From Paenibacillus sp. GP183 (GTDB lineage: Bacteria > Bacillota > Bacilli > Paenibacillales > NBRC-103111), in the NCBI RefSeq assembly GCF_900104695.1, contig NZ_FNSW01000001.1:1612001-1676000 (forward strand): 64,000 nucleotides of DNA. Reading direction: 5' to 3'. Below the pieces are notes generated by a model, which was given only the letters and a program-made list of their open reading frames with translations, did no database searches and had not been told where the DNA came from. Both the position numbers and the translations under genes were made by a program. Shown piece after piece: positions 26,214-35,063 of this stretch (the first letter of the stretch is position 1; each line of letters begins with the position of its first letter).

Positions 26214-27029
26214 TTACAGGTGCCAGTTCGGCTTGCGTTTCTCGATATAGGCGCTGACGCCTTCTGCGAAATCCTCGCTGCCGTAAACCAGAGCGATCAC
26301 ATCATCGAACTGTTCTGCCGATAAATGATTTTGGTCGGCTTGTTTCAGGCGCCGAAGAGCTTCCTTCGACGCCTTAATCGTTAACGGCGCATTTCGACTG
26401 ATTTGCTGCGCGACCTCCATCACTTTATGCAAAAATTCTGCTTGATCAAATAAGGAAGTCAAAAAACCAGCTTGCAAAGCCTCGTCGGCCGAAAACAACC
26501 GAGATGTAAACAACATCTCTTTCGTTCGCATGGCACCGATTTCCCGAACGATCCGCCGATAGCTGTCAAGACTAAGGCAATTGCCCAGCGTTCGTGCCAT
26601 CGGAGCTCCAAATTTGGCAGCCGGAGTCGCATAGCGCAAATCGCAGGCTGCCGCGATAAGGAGCCCGCCTCCAACAGCGTAACCATGAATAGCTGCGATT
26701 ACCGGTATCGGCATGTTTTCCAAGAGGTGGATTATTCGATCGATCCTACGCTCATATTGGATACCATCTTGCCCGGTAAACCCTTTGAACTGGCAAATAT
26801 CGGTACCAGCTGCAAAGGCATCGCCGTCACCCCGTATAACGATAACGCGAATCGATGCATCTTCCGCCAGCTTGTTTAAATGAGCTTCCAATTGTTCGTA
26901 CATGGTCCATGTCAAAGCGTTGAGGGAGGAAGGTCTTGACAACAGCAGCTGTGCGATCGGACCCGTTTGTTCCAGCAGTACGGCACCTTCTTCACGTGCG
27001 TTAGATGCTTTAGAACTTGGATTAGACAC
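26214..27029 (-). CDS. Enoyl-CoA hydratase/isomerase (crotonase) family protein with atypical active site
   Basis: The product is 271 aa from GTG 27029, which has a perfect AGGAGG 9 nt upstream; the frame to 27050 would place the ribosome site inside the gene. It has the crotonase core with the CoA-binding FAAGTDICQFKG and the oxyanion-hole segment IHGYAVGGGLLIAAACD. In the usual place of the first catalytic Glu it reads FGAPMARTLGN, and the second Glu position is also not evident. A standard hydratase reaction is therefore doubtful. It sits downstream of a CoA-transferase in the same operon and probably acts on the CoA thioester that enzyme makes. Confidence 0.82.
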   Translation of the reverse strand: MSNPSSKASNAREEGAVLLEQTGPIAQLLLSRPSSLNALTWTMYEQLEAHLNKLAEDASIRVIVIRGDGDAFAAGTDICQFKGFTGQDGIQYERRIDRIIHLLENMPIPVIAAIHGYAVGGGLLIAAACDLRYATPAAKFGAPMARTLGNCLSLDSYRRIVREIGAMRTKEMLFTSRLFSADEALQAGFLTSLFDQAEFLHKVMEVAQQISRNAPLTIKASKEALRRLKQADQNHLSAEQFDDVIALVYGSEDFAEGVSAYIEKRKPNWHL

Positions 27030-27056
27030 AGGTAACTCCCTCCTGGGCATTCAAGG

Positions 27057-28247
27057 TTATTTAATGACAGCCTGGCTGCGCAATTCAGTTAACTGCTCTT
27101 CTGTAAGCCCTATCGTGCTGCTTAATACTTCATCCGTATGTTGGCCGAACAATGGGGCGGGCATCTTGATTTGACCCGGTGCTGCCGAAAATTTGGTGGG
27201 GATTCCGAACATCTTCATTTTTCCAATAACAGGGTGCTCAATCTCCTCAATCATCCCCCGCTCTAAATAATGCGGATCCTGCACGACATCGTTGAAGTTG
27301 TTGATCGGGCCGGCAGGTACTCCAGCAGCCTCGCACTTTTGGAGCCAATGTGCCCTGTCTTCCGTTTGAAATACTTCCTCCAGCAAAGCCTCAAGAGTTT
27401 CGACATTGACCCCGCGGTCTGAATTGGTTTTAAATCGCGGATCCTCTAGCCATTCCGGTTTACCGATGACCTCTTGGCATAATTTCTCCCAGGTTCGCTG
27501 ATTCGCGCAGCCTAACATGATATATCCGTTTCTCGTCTTTAAAGCCTGATAGGGAGCCGAAACTCTATGACGCCAGCCTGTCGGGCCTGGAACGGTTCCG
27601 TTTGAAAAAAAAGCTGCCGCTTCCCAAGTAAACCAAGGTAACCCGCATTCGGCCAAGGATACGTCGACATGTTGTCCTTCGCCGGTTCTTTGTTTGTAAA
27701 TATACGCTGCCAAAATCGAGTAAAGCGCGGTAATACCGGCACCAATATCATATACGGCAATTCCCGACTTTAAAGGCCTTCCGCCGGGTTCGCCCGTCAT
27801 GCTCATTAACCCGGACATTCCCTGAGCCACAAGGTCAAAGCCGCCCTTATGCGAATAAGGTCCGGTTTGACCGTACCCGGAGATTGAACAATAAATGATT
27901 CCAGGATTTAATCTCTTAATCGTTTCGTAGTCGACTTTTAGCGATTTTGTTACTCCAGGCCGGAAGTTTTCAACGATGATATCCGCAGTTTTGGCTAGTT
28001 CGTAGAACAGCTCTCTGCCTGTTTCATTTTTAATATCGAGGACAATTCCTTTTTTATTGCGGTTAATTTGAAAGAAACAGGTGGATTCCCCGTTCACGAA
28101 AGGCCCCATCTGGCGGGAATCATCACCACCATCCAGCTTTTCCACTTTGATAATCTCGGCGCCCAAATCTCCAAGCACCATCGTACAATAAGGTCCGGCC
28201 ATAATTTGTGAAATATCCAGTACCCTTACTCCTTCTAATAATGCCAT
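27057..28247 (-). CDS. Family III CoA-transferase (CaiB/BaiF)
   Basis: The product (396 aa) matches the family length. It starts GVRVLDISQIMAGPYCTMVLGDLGAEIIKVE, the signature of formyl-CoA/succinyl-CoA transferases, and the catalytic Asp is at 138 in KGGFDLVAQGMSGLM. It would move CoA between a donor such as succinyl-CoA and a carboxylic acid. In this operon it is followed by a crotonase and preceded by a hexapeptide-repeat protein, malate synthase and a FAH enzyme. The acid substrate is not determinable; a dicarboxylate yielding glyoxylate, pyruvate or acetyl-CoA would make sense. Confidence 0.88.
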   Translation of the reverse strand: MALLEGVRVLDISQIMAGPYCTMVLGDLGAEIIKVEKLDGGDDSRQMGPFVNGESTCFFQINRNKKGIVLDIKNETGRELFYELAKTADIIVENFRPGVTKSLKVDYETIKRLNPGIIYCSISGYGQTGPYSHKGGFDLVAQGMSGLMSMTGEPGGRPLKSGIAVYDIGAGITALYSILAAYIYKQRTGEGQHVDVSLAECGLPWFTWEAAAFFSNGTVPGPTGWRHRVSAPYQALKTRNGYIMLGCANQRTWEKLCQEVIGKPEWLEDPRFKTNSDRGVNVETLEALLEEVFQTEDRAHWLQKCEAAGVPAGPINNFNDVVQDPHYLERGMIEEIEHPVIGKMKMFGIPTKFSAAPGQIKMPAPLFGQHTDEVLSSTIGLTEEQLTELRSQAVIK

Positions 28248-28273
28248 ATTTGGTTTCCCCCCCTAAAATGAGA

Positions 28274-28287
28274 AGTAAGCGCTTTCT
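28274..28287. promoter_or_regulatory. Weak cre-like palindrome before the CoA-transferase gene
   Basis: AGTAAGCGCTTTCT (minus strand AGAAAGCGCTTACT) matches 12 of 14 cre positions, with the AAGCGCTT core intact. It overlaps the stop codon of the hexapeptide-repeat gene. Low-confidence site. Confidence 0.35.
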
Positions 28288-28811
28288 TATTTCTCGAAAA
28301 CGATATTTGCAGCAATATACCGCCTGCTCTGCTGCACATAATGATCGGATGTGTTTACAATTTTGGCCAAATCATTCTCGGTCAGTTCCCTGACAATCTT
28401 ACCGGGACTACCCATCACCAGGGACCTTGCAGGGATCTTTTTGCCTTCCGGAATCAGGGATCCTGCAGCCACAAGGGACTGCTCACCGATCTCTGCACCA
28501 TTCATAACGATGGCTCCCATTCCAATTAATGCGCCATCGCCAATGGTACAGCCATGCAGGATTGCATTATGTCCTACGGATACACGATTACCGATAATCA
28601 GTGGTTTTTCAGGGTCAACATGCAGCGTGCATCCGTCTTGGATATTGGTTCTATCTCCAATACGGATTAGTGCATTGTCTCCCCTTATCACCGAGTTGAA
28701 CCAAACACTGGATTCCGCTCCGATTGTAACTTCGCCGATCAATTGAACTCCTGGAGCGATATATGTCGAGGAGTCCAAACATGGCTTGATTTCATTAATC
28801 GAATAAATCAC
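28287..28811 (-). CDS. Gamma-carbonic-anhydrase-like hexapeptide-repeat protein (PaaY/CaiE type)
   Basis: The product is 174 aa from GTG 28811, preceded by AGGGGAG at 7 nt. It is a left-handed beta-helix protein: IGEVTIGAESSVWFNSVIRGD, then repeating hexapeptides through NRVSVGHNAILHGCTIGDGALIGMGA, with histidines of the metal-binding triad visible (HVD, GHNAILHG). Members include carbonic anhydrases and PaaY, a thioesterase that hydrolyses dead-end CoA esters. Located between malate synthase and a CoA-transferase, a CoA-ester proof-reading role is plausible. Confidence 0.8.
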   Translation of the reverse strand: MIYSINEIKPCLDSSTYIAPGVQLIGEVTIGAESSVWFNSVIRGDNALIRIGDRTNIQDGCTLHVDPEKPLIIGNRVSVGHNAILHGCTIGDGALIGMGAIVMNGAEIGEQSLVAAGSLIPEGKKIPARSLVMGSPGKIVRELTENDLAKIVNTSDHYVQQSRRYIAANIVFEK

Positions 28812-28852
28812 AATGCATCTCCCCTTCATTTGCAATGCAGGTGCGGAGCAAA

Positions 28853-31036
28853 TTATGCCTTCTGGGCTGTCACTTTAGCTTTGAATTCTTTACGTCGACG
28901 ATGCAAAATCGGCTCCGTATAACCGCTTGGTTGTTCATATCCTTTAAAAACCAATTCGCAAGCGGCTTGAAATGCTACAGAGCTATCAAAGTTAACAGCC
29001 ATAGGACGGTAAGCGGGGTCGCCTGCATTTTGCTCATCCACTATTTTTGCCATGCGCTTCATGGTTTCTACGATCTGCTCCTCAGTACAAATACCATGGT
29101 GCAGCCAGTTTGCCATATGTTGACTGGAAATGCGAAGGGTAGCACGGTCTTCCATAAGTCCAACATTATTAATGTCCGGCACTTTGGAGCAGCCAATCCC
29201 CTGCTCTACCCATCGAACCACATAACCTAATATCCCTTGTGCATTATTGTCCAGCTCCTGCTGGATTTCTTCATGGTTCCATTCCGGGTTCTTGGCAACT
29301 GGAATGTCTAGAATATCATCACGGAAATCCTTAATCGTTTCTTTTAAATGATTTTGAATTACTTTTACATCAACTTGATGATAATGGAGTGCGTGCAATG
29401 TAGCAGCTGTAGGCGAAGGCACCCATGCGGTATTACAGCCTGCTTCCAGTTGACCGATTTTTTGTTTCATCATTTCCTTCATCAGGTCGGGCATGGCCCA
29501 CATCCCTTTGCCTATCTGAGCGCGGCCTTGCAAACCACAAGCCAGGCCTATGCTAACGTTCGACTTTTCATAGGCTTGTAACCATGTTGATGACTTCATG
29601 TTATTCTTTCTAATCACAGGGCCCGCTTCCATAGAAGTGTGCATCTCGTCACCTGTACGGTCCAAGAATCCCGTATTGATAAAGGCAATGCGTTCCTTAA
29701 CTGCACGAATACTAGCTTTCAAATTTAAAGAAGTTCGACGTTCCTCATCCATAACACCGATTTTAAGTGTATTACGTTCTAGTCCGAGCATATCTTCAAC
29801 TCTATTAAATAGTTCATTTGCAAAAGCCGCTTCTTCGGATCCGTGCATTTTCGGCTTAACAATATATATGGAACCTGCGGAAGAATTGCAATATGGGCTG
29901 TTTCGCAGTAAATCGTGTTTCGCAATTAGGCTGGTCACAACAGCATCCAGAATCCCTTCCGGAATTTCCTGTCCATTCTGATCCAGTATCGCATCGATGG
30001 TCATCAAATGACCAACGTTACGAACAAACAGCAGTGAGCGTCCGGGCAAACTAAACTCCTCACCGCTTAGAGACGTGTATATTCGGTCTGGATTCAGTGT
30101 CCGTCTAACGGATTTATTTCCTTTCTGGAAGGCAGCAGACAACGTCCCTTTCATAAGGCCCAACCAGTTCCTGTAAACCAATACTTTATCCTCGGCATCC
30201 ACTGCTGCGACAGAATCTTCACAATCAATGATCGTCGTGAGCGCCGCTTCCATGAGAATATCCTTCATACCCGCTTGATCCATATTTCCAATAGGATGAT
30301 TACGGTCAAGCTGGATTTCAAAATGAAGACCGTTATTTTTTAGCAAGATAGCGGTTGGATCTTCAGGCTGGCCCTGGAAAGCTATAAGATTTGCGGCATC
30401 TTTGAGCCCCGTTGTTTGTCCATTGCTAAGAGAAACGGACAATTGACCACCCACAATCGAATATCGTGCTGCATCTTTATGTGAGAATGCTATTAATGGC
30501 GCTGATTGATCCAGAAAATTCCTGGCATATGCAATAACTTTCTCGCCGCGGATCGGATTGTATTCAGCTGAATGGGCAGCTCCTCCTTCATCATCGATTG
30601 TATCCGTTCCATACAGAGCGTCGTATAGGCTTCCCCAGCGAGCGTTGGCCGCATTAAGCGCATAACGGGCATTATTCACCGGAACTACTAACTGCGGGCC
30701 GGCTTGCATAGCAATTTCATCATCTACCCCTTGGGTGGTAATCTGAAAATCCTCAACCTGAGTCTCTAAGTAACCAATTTTTTGCAGGAAATTTTTATAA
30801 GCTTCGAATTCAAAATGACCATCATTTTCCTTGTGCCATTCATTTATTAATTGTTGCAATTCATCTCTCTTGGCTAATAATTCTTTGTTTTTGGGAGCTA
30901 AGTCGTCTATCAAGGTACCGAAATCAGACCAGAACCGTTCGCTGTTCAATCCGCTCCCGGGGAGGGCTTCCGAATTAATAAACTGATAAAGTACCGGAGA
31001 AACTTGTAGATTTCCTGCTTTCACATATTGTTCCAT
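28853..31036 (-). CDS. glcB: Malate synthase G
   Basis: The product (727 aa) has the length of the monomeric G isoform (about 720). It shows the isoform's N-terminal insert, the active-site segments [19 protein letters not shown] and [28 protein letters not shown], and the C-terminal Asp-bearing region [18 protein letters not shown]. It condenses glyoxylate with acetyl-CoA to malate in the cytoplasm. It is the second gene of the unit starting with the FAH enzyme, 45 bp downstream of it. With GlcDF and malic enzyme it forms a glycolate-to-pyruvate route. Confidence 0.93.
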   Translation of the reverse strand: MEQYVKAGNLQVSPVLYQFINSEALPGSGLNSERFWSDFGTLIDDLAPKNKELLAKRDELQQLINEWHKENDGHFEFEAYKNFLQKIGYLETQVEDFQITTQGVDDEIAMQAGPQLVVPVNNARYALNAANARWGSLYDALYGTDTIDDEGGAAHSAEYNPIRGEKVIAYARNFLDQSAPLIAFSHKDAARYSIVGGQLSVSLSNGQTTGLKDAANLIAFQGQPEDPTAILLKNNGLHFEIQLDRNHPIGNMDQAGMKDILMEAALTTIIDCEDSVAAVDAEDKVLVYRNWLGLMKGTLSAAFQKGNKSVRRTLNPDRIYTSLSGEEFSLPGRSLLFVRNVGHLMTIDAILDQNGQEIPEGILDAVVTSLIAKHDLLRNSPYCNSSAGSIYIVKPKMHGSEEAAFANELFNRVEDMLGLERNTLKIGVMDEERRTSLNLKASIRAVKERIAFINTGFLDRTGDEMHTSMEAGPVIRKNNMKSSTWLQAYEKSNVSIGLACGLQGRAQIGKGMWAMPDLMKEMMKQKIGQLEAGCNTAWVPSPTAATLHALHYHQVDVKVIQNHLKETIKDFRDDILDIPVAKNPEWNHEEIQQELDNNAQGILGYVVRWVEQGIGCSKVPDINNVGLMEDRATLRISSQHMANWLHHGICTEEQIVETMKRMAKIVDEQNAGDPAYRPMAVNFDSSVAFQAACELVFKGYEQPSGYTEPILHRRRKEFKAKVTAQKA

Positions 31037-31081
31037 GGCTATCTGCCTCCAAAAATTAGTCTAAAAATGGATAGGCTTATA

Positions 31082-31846
31082 TTAGTTAGAAGCGCTGACA
31101 GGGTTTCGCAGGTGCCCTATCCCTTCAATATAACAATCAACAAGATCCCCATCACGCACCATATCCGCTCCGGCTGGCGTTCCTGTCAGGATGACATCCC
31201 CCGGCATAAGAGTCATAAATTTGCTGATGTAGGATATCATTACGTCTATCGGTGTAATAATTCGTTCCATCAAGGCATCTTGCTTGGCCTTATCGTTCAC
31301 ATATGCTTGAATCCGTGCTGACCGATAATCAAATTCAGTTTCAATCACCGGACCTAGAGGACAGAATGTATCGAACGCTTTGCCAATCGTCCAGTGTCCT
31401 TCCGGGTGAAAATAATTAAAAGCGCCGAAATCATTGGCAACGGTATAACCGAAGATGATCTCGTCCACTTGGCCGGGTTCAATGTCTTTCACTGTTTTCC
31501 CTATGATGACAGCAAGCTCCGATTCAAACTTGATTGCCTCCGTTCCGCGGGGGAGCAGCACTTTGTCACCAGGACCGACTACAGTGGTCGACGGTTTAAA
31601 AAACAAGATCGGCATTTCAGGAACAGGCGGTTTTTCCATGCTTTCATCAACAAAATTTTTGCCAATTCCGATGATGTTTCCAGGTATAAGCGGAACTAAG
31701 AATCGCACATTTTCCAAAGGGAAGGTATTACCGGTAAGAGTGCGGGAGCCAAATAAGTCTCCAGTAAATTCCCTTACAACTTTCTCTTCAACAATACCGC
31801 TGCGGGTTACAGAATCATTAGTAAGATTAAACCGAGCCAACTTCAT
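31082..31846 (-). CDS. Fumarylacetoacetate hydrolase (FAH) family protein
   Basis: The product (254 aa) is a single FAH domain. The metal-binding acidic residues are in KFESELAVIIGK and VANDFGAFN, and MTLMPGDVILTGTPAGA is the conserved C-terminal motif. Members hydrolyse, decarboxylate or isomerise beta-diketo and oxo acids, for example acylpyruvate hydrolase or oxaloacetate decarboxylase. Heading an operon with malate synthase, an oxaloacetate or related C4-acid activity is attractive but unproven. Operator copy B lies 19 bp before its ATG. Confidence 0.85.
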   Translation of the reverse strand: MKLARFNLTNDSVTRSGIVEEKVVREFTGDLFGSRTLTGNTFPLENVRFLVPLIPGNIIGIGKNFVDESMEKPPVPEMPILFFKPSTTVVGPGDKVLLPRGTEAIKFESELAVIIGKTVKDIEPGQVDEIIFGYTVANDFGAFNYFHPEGHWTIGKAFDTFCPLGPVIETEFDYRSARIQAYVNDKAKQDALMERIITPIDVMISYISKFMTLMPGDVILTGTPAGADMVRDGDLVDCYIEGIGHLRNPVSASN

Positions 31847-31865
31847 AAAATACGCCGCCCTTCTT

Positions 31866-31889
31866 GTTCAATATTATGAACATCGTTCA
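31866..31889. promoter_or_regulatory. Triple half-site operator, copy B
   Basis: GTTCA (31866-31870), 6 bp, TGAAC (31877-31881), 3 bp, GTTCA (31885-31889): the same spacing and orientation as the other two copies. On the minus strand it overlaps a candidate promoter, TTGAAT-17 bp-CATAAT, for the FAH-malate synthase operon. Confidence 0.75.
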
Positions 31890-31928
31890 TTTTTTATTCA
31901 AAAATATCTTATCATAAAAAGCACTGTA

Positions 31929-33389
31929 TTAGTGCAAAATCATACTATCTTCAACAATATTTATGGTTCCATGCGGTTCGTGAGATTGAAATTCTGGCGG
32001 AATCCGTTTAGCCACGCCGGTTTTAAGTGCCGCTTCTATGACCGCATCGCGCACTCGCAGAACAACCTTTTCATTAAAAATACTTGGAATAATGTACTGC
32101 TCATTAAGCTCTTCCTCAGTAACGATGGAGGCAATGGCTCTTGCTGCCGCCAATTTCATCTCCTCATTAACCCGTGATGCACGACAGTCCAGTGCCCCTC
32201 GGAACATACCGGGAAAGCAAAGAACGTTGTTAATTTGGTTCGGATAGTCACTTCGCCCTGTGGCCAACACACGGACTAGCGGCTCCGCAATTTCAGGGTC
32301 AATCTCAGGCTCGGGGTTCGCCATGGCAAACACAATCGGGTCTTGAGCCATTTGTTTAATATCAACTGTTGTGAGAACACCAGGACCTGATACACCAATA
32401 AACACGTCAGCTCCCACAATCACGTCACCTAGCTTGCCTTGCTTTCTCTCTGAGTTGGTGACAGCTGCAATCCGGTTTAGGGTCGGATGATTGTAATCGA
32501 CCCCCGGAACCAGCGCGCCGCAGCGGTCAACTGCGATTAGATTGCGTACCCCTGCTGCTAAAAGCATTTCAATGCAGGCAGCTCCAGCTGCTCCGACGCC
32601 GCAAACCACGACTCGGATGTTGGATACCGATTTTCCGACGAGCCGAAGCGCATTAAATAGTCCTGCCAATATCACAACAGCCGTACCGTGCTGATCATCA
32701 TGAAAGACAGGAATGTTTAATTCGTCTTGCAATCTTCGTTCAATCTCAAAACAACGGGGGGAGCTGATGTCCTCCAGGTTAATCCCACCGAAAGTAGGTG
32801 ATATCGCCTTAACAATACGCACAATTTCGTCTACATCCTTAGTCTGCAGACAAATCGGAAACGCATCCACATCGGCAAATTGTTTAAAAAGCATTGCTTT
32901 TCCTTCCATTACTGGCATAGCGGCTTCAGGACCAATATCCCCAAGACCCAAAACGGCTGTACCATCCGTAACGATCGCGACCGTATTGCGCTTCACGGTC
33001 AATGTAAAAGCTTTGCTCGGATCCTCATGTATGGCCATACAAACCCGAGCCACTCCAGGTGTATACACCCGGGATAAATCCTCCCGATTTTTAATCGGCG
33101 ACTTGGGCATGACTTGGATTTTCCCGCCTAGATGGGCAAGAAACGTACTGTCAGACACATGAATAATACGAGTTCCCTGAAGCGATTGGACCTTATCTAT
33201 AACTTGTTGATGCATGTCTACATTCAATTGTACCGTGATATCGCGAATGCTTACATCTTTACCTGCTCGGATTATATCAACAGCAACGACATCGCCGCCG
33301 GCTCCGTTCACAGCAGTGGCAATCTCCCCAAAAGTAATTTTCGCGTTATCAATTTCAACCCGAAAAATCATACTCGTGCTTATCGACAT
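31929..33389 (-). CDS. NAD(P)-dependent malic enzyme with N-terminal ACT-like domain
   Basis: The product (486 aa) has an ACT-like regulatory domain at about 6-80 (FRVEIDNAKITFGEIATAV), then the malic N domain with catalytic Tyr109 (RVYTPGVA) and Lys164 (VMEGKAMLF), metal ligands in NLEDISSPRCFEIE, and a Rossmann-type NAD domain (VVVCGVGAAGAACIEML). It decarboxylates malate to pyruvate with reduction of NAD(P). The ACT domain suggests amino-acid control. AAAGGAGG precedes the ATG. It stands alone, just upstream of the malate synthase operon, and carries its own operator copy C, so it would be co-regulated. Confidence 0.92.
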   Translation of the reverse strand: MSISTSMIFRVEIDNAKITFGEIATAVNGAGGDVVAVDIIRAGKDVSIRDITVQLNVDMHQQVIDKVQSLQGTRIIHVSDSTFLAHLGGKIQVMPKSPIKNREDLSRVYTPGVARVCMAIHEDPSKAFTLTVKRNTVAIVTDGTAVLGLGDIGPEAAMPVMEGKAMLFKQFADVDAFPICLQTKDVDEIVRIVKAISPTFGGINLEDISSPRCFEIERRLQDELNIPVFHDDQHGTAVVILAGLFNALRLVGKSVSNIRVVVCGVGAAGAACIEMLLAAGVRNLIAVDRCGALVPGVDYNHPTLNRIAAVTNSERKQGKLGDVIVGADVFIGVSGPGVLTTVDIKQMAQDPIVFAMANPEPEIDPEIAEPLVRVLATGRSDYPNQINNVLCFPGMFRGALDCRASRVNEEMKLAAARAIASIVTEEELNEQYIIPSIFNEKVVLRVRDAVIEAALKTGVAKRIPPEFQSHEPHGTINIVEDSMILH

Positions 33390-33411
33390 TCAAATTCCTC
33401 CTTTAATCATT

Positions 33412-33444
33412 GTTCAAGATGTTCATTATATTGAACTAAGTTCA
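33412..33444. promoter_or_regulatory. Triple half-site operator, copy C, with a fourth half-site
   Basis: GTTCA (33421-33425), 6 bp, TGAAC (33432-33436), 3 bp, GTTCA (33440-33444). An extra GTTCA lies at 33412-33416. The minus strand has TATAAT inside the element. The core ends 31 bp upstream of the malic enzyme ATG. Confidence 0.75.
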
Positions 33445-33494
33445 AAATAATGCTTACTTTTCATGATCCCATAGTTATCCATTAGTGTCAATAA

Positions 33495-33524
33495 GAAAAA
33501 AAGGAGCTGCGGCAGCAGCTCCTT
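33495..33524 (-). terminator. Terminator of the repeat-protein gene
   Basis: A 10-bp perfect stem AAGGAGCTGC/GCAGCTCCTT (33515-33524 with 33501-33510, loop TGCC) runs into seven T on the minus strand. It lies 45 bp after the stop codon. Confidence 0.9.
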
Positions 33525-33568
33525 CTCTTAGAAATTTAATAATTTTGATTACTATTTGTCATTTATAG

Positions 33569-34444
33569 TTATTGAGCAACATTTGAGTTGTTCATTTGAG
33601 CATCGTTTACGGGTGCTTGAACTGGGGCGGCAGCTTGGTCGTTTTGATTTTGATTATTTGCTGTCGTATTTGTCGTGTTTTCGGAAGAAGTTCCCGCATT
33701 TGACGTATCATTGGTATTACCCTTCTTAGCAGCATGCTTTACAGGTCCATGCCCATGTGCCGCAGCTTGGTTGCTTTGATTTTGATTGTTTGCTGTTGTA
33801 TTTGTCGTGTTTTCGGGAGAAGTTCCCGCATTTGACGCATCATTGGTATTACCATTTTTAACGTCGTTTACGGGTGCTTGAACTGGGGCAGCAACTTGGT
33901 TGTTTTGATTTTGATTGATTGCTGGCGTTTCGTTAGTAGTAGTTCCCGCATTTGACGCATCATTGGTATTACCCTTTTTAGCTTCATTTACTGGTCCTTG
34001 AACTGGGGCAGCAGCTTGGTTGTTTTGATTTTGATTATTTGCTGACGTATTTGTCGTGTTTTCGGTAGTAGTTCCCGCGTTTGACGCATCATGGATATTA
34101 CCCTTTTTAGCTTCAATTACGGGCGCTTGAACTGGGGCAGCAACTTGGTCGTTTTGATTTTGATTGATTGCTGACGTATTTGTCGTGTTTTCAGTAGTTG
34201 TAGTTCCCGAATTTGACGAATCACTTGTCTTAGCCTTTTTTGCTTTATTTACAGGTCTATGCCCTTGTGCCGTAGTTTGGTCGTTTTGATTCTGATTGTC
34301 TGCTGCCGTTAATTTCTTGATTGCTGCAGAAGTTCCCATATCTGCTGCGAATGCCTGATTATGTGGCATTACAACCATGCCACCTCCCAATAACAAACTT
34401 GCTGCTATCGTGCCTACAACGATTTTCTTATTAATCGATTTCAC
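33569..34444 (-). CDS. Secreted low-complexity protein with tandem 40-44-residue repeats
   Basis: The product is 291 aa if GTG 34444 (AAGGTGG at 10 nt) is the start; the ATG at 34453 is too close to that site. Residues 1-33 form a Sec signal peptide ending AFA. The mature protein is five and a half copies of a unit beginning NQNQNDQ and continuing AAPVQAPVNEAKKGNTND-ASNAGT-ENTTNT. It is rich in Asn, Gln, Thr and Ala, lacks Cys and Trp, and has no LPxTG anchor or known domain. It is monocistronic with its own terminator. I do not recognise a family; it is probably an exported, disordered or wall-associated protein. Confidence 0.75.
   Translation of the reverse strand: MKSINKKIVVGTIAASLLLGGGMVVMPHNQAFAADMGTSAAIKKLTAADNQNQNDQTTAQGHRPVNKAKKAKTSDSSNSGTTTTENTTNTSAINQNQNDQVAAPVQAPVIEAKKGNIHDASNAGTTTENTTNTSANNQNQNNQAAAPVQGPVNEAKKGNTNDASNAGTTTNETPAINQNQNNQVAAPVQAPVNDVKNGNTNDASNAGTSPENTTNTTANNQNQSNQAAAHGHGPVKHAAKKGNTNDTSNAGTSSENTTNTTANNQNQNDQAAAPVQAPVNDAQMNNSNVAQ
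33572..34300. repeat. Tandem DNA repeat, about 126-bp units
   Basis: The coding repeats of the secreted protein are visible in DNA as recurring blocks such as TTGTTTTGATTTTGATT and TTCCCGCATTTGACGCATCA. About five and a half units occur. Two have short internal indels in multiples of three, so the frame is kept. Confidence 0.85.
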
Positions 34445-34678
34445 AGATATCATTCCACCTTATCTTCTAGTTTTTTATCTTACAGATTTTGCTCTCAAAC
34501 GATAGGCTTGCAGTAATCGACTCCGCGGAAGTCTTGTGTGCCTAGATTTAGTGTAAATATGATTTCTGAAAGTAGCATGAAAAAAGGTGAATCCAAATGT
34601 TGGAAGTAATATTTAAACTTTGCTAAACAAACAAAAAAGGCCCATTTGCTTATTTTCGTAATTATGTCCAGACACAAA

Positions 34679-34709
34679 GAGACCCACATTCAAATAATAT
34701 GTGGGTCTT
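34679..34709. repeat. Inverted repeat in the 34445-34801 intergenic region
   Basis: GACCCACAT (34681-34689) pairs with ATGTGGGTC (34699-34707), plus two outer pairs. Neither strand has a clean T-tract, so a terminator role is uncertain. I see nothing else supportable in this 357-bp gap, apart from room for promoters of the flanking divergent genes. Confidence 0.45.
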
Positions 34710-34801
34710 CATTTATGCTCATCACAGGCATGACTAGTTGTTATCTACTTTCATGTTAATTTCATGTAACCATTATAAGATTAAGCTAAGGAGTGATTAA
34801 T

Positions 34802-35002
34802 ATGATTTTTTCTTTTGACCATAGCGAATGGCTAGATGAATATAATGACTACATGATGCTTTACAAAATGTTTGGTGATGAAGAATATCTAGAAGAAGCT
34901 GTTGAGGTGCTGAATAGTCTAAAGGCATTAGTAACACGCACAGAATATTACCATAAATTTATGGTAAGTATTAATGATAATGAAATACAAAAATTTAAGT
35001 AA
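34802..35002 (+). CDS. Small protein of unknown function, 66 aa
   Basis: ATG 34802 is preceded by AAGGAG at 8 nt; a GTG at 34793 overlaps that site and is unlikely. The product (MIFSFDHSEWLDEYNDYM...) is acidic and predicted mostly alpha-helical, with many Tyr/Glu and no membrane segment. A hairpin with a T-tract follows the stop codon, which supports a real, monocistronic gene. I recognise no family. Confidence 0.6.
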   Translation: MIFSFDHSEWLDEYNDYMMLYKMFGDEEYLEEAVEVLNSLKALVTRTEYYHKFMVSINDNEIQKFK

Positions 35003-35035
35003 ACGGATCTGCGAACCCACATAACTCCGTTTTTG
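35002..35035 (+). terminator. Probable terminator after the 66-aa gene
   Basis: AACGGA (35002-35007) pairs with TCCGTT (35026-35031) and is followed by TTT. The stem is short with an 18-nt loop, but its position directly at the stop codon is right. Confidence 0.5.
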
Positions 35036-35063
35036 TTGATTCTAAATTCATTGGAATTTATTT

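Noticed and set aside
33572-34300. Regular repeats considered as a CRISPR array
   Set aside because: Units are coding, about 126 bp long and similar throughout, without short identical repeats separated by unique spacers.
34495-34689. 64-codon minus-strand open frame
   Set aside because: It starts inside the inverted repeat at 34679-34709, has no ribosome site and low-complexity hydrophobic composition; judged chance.
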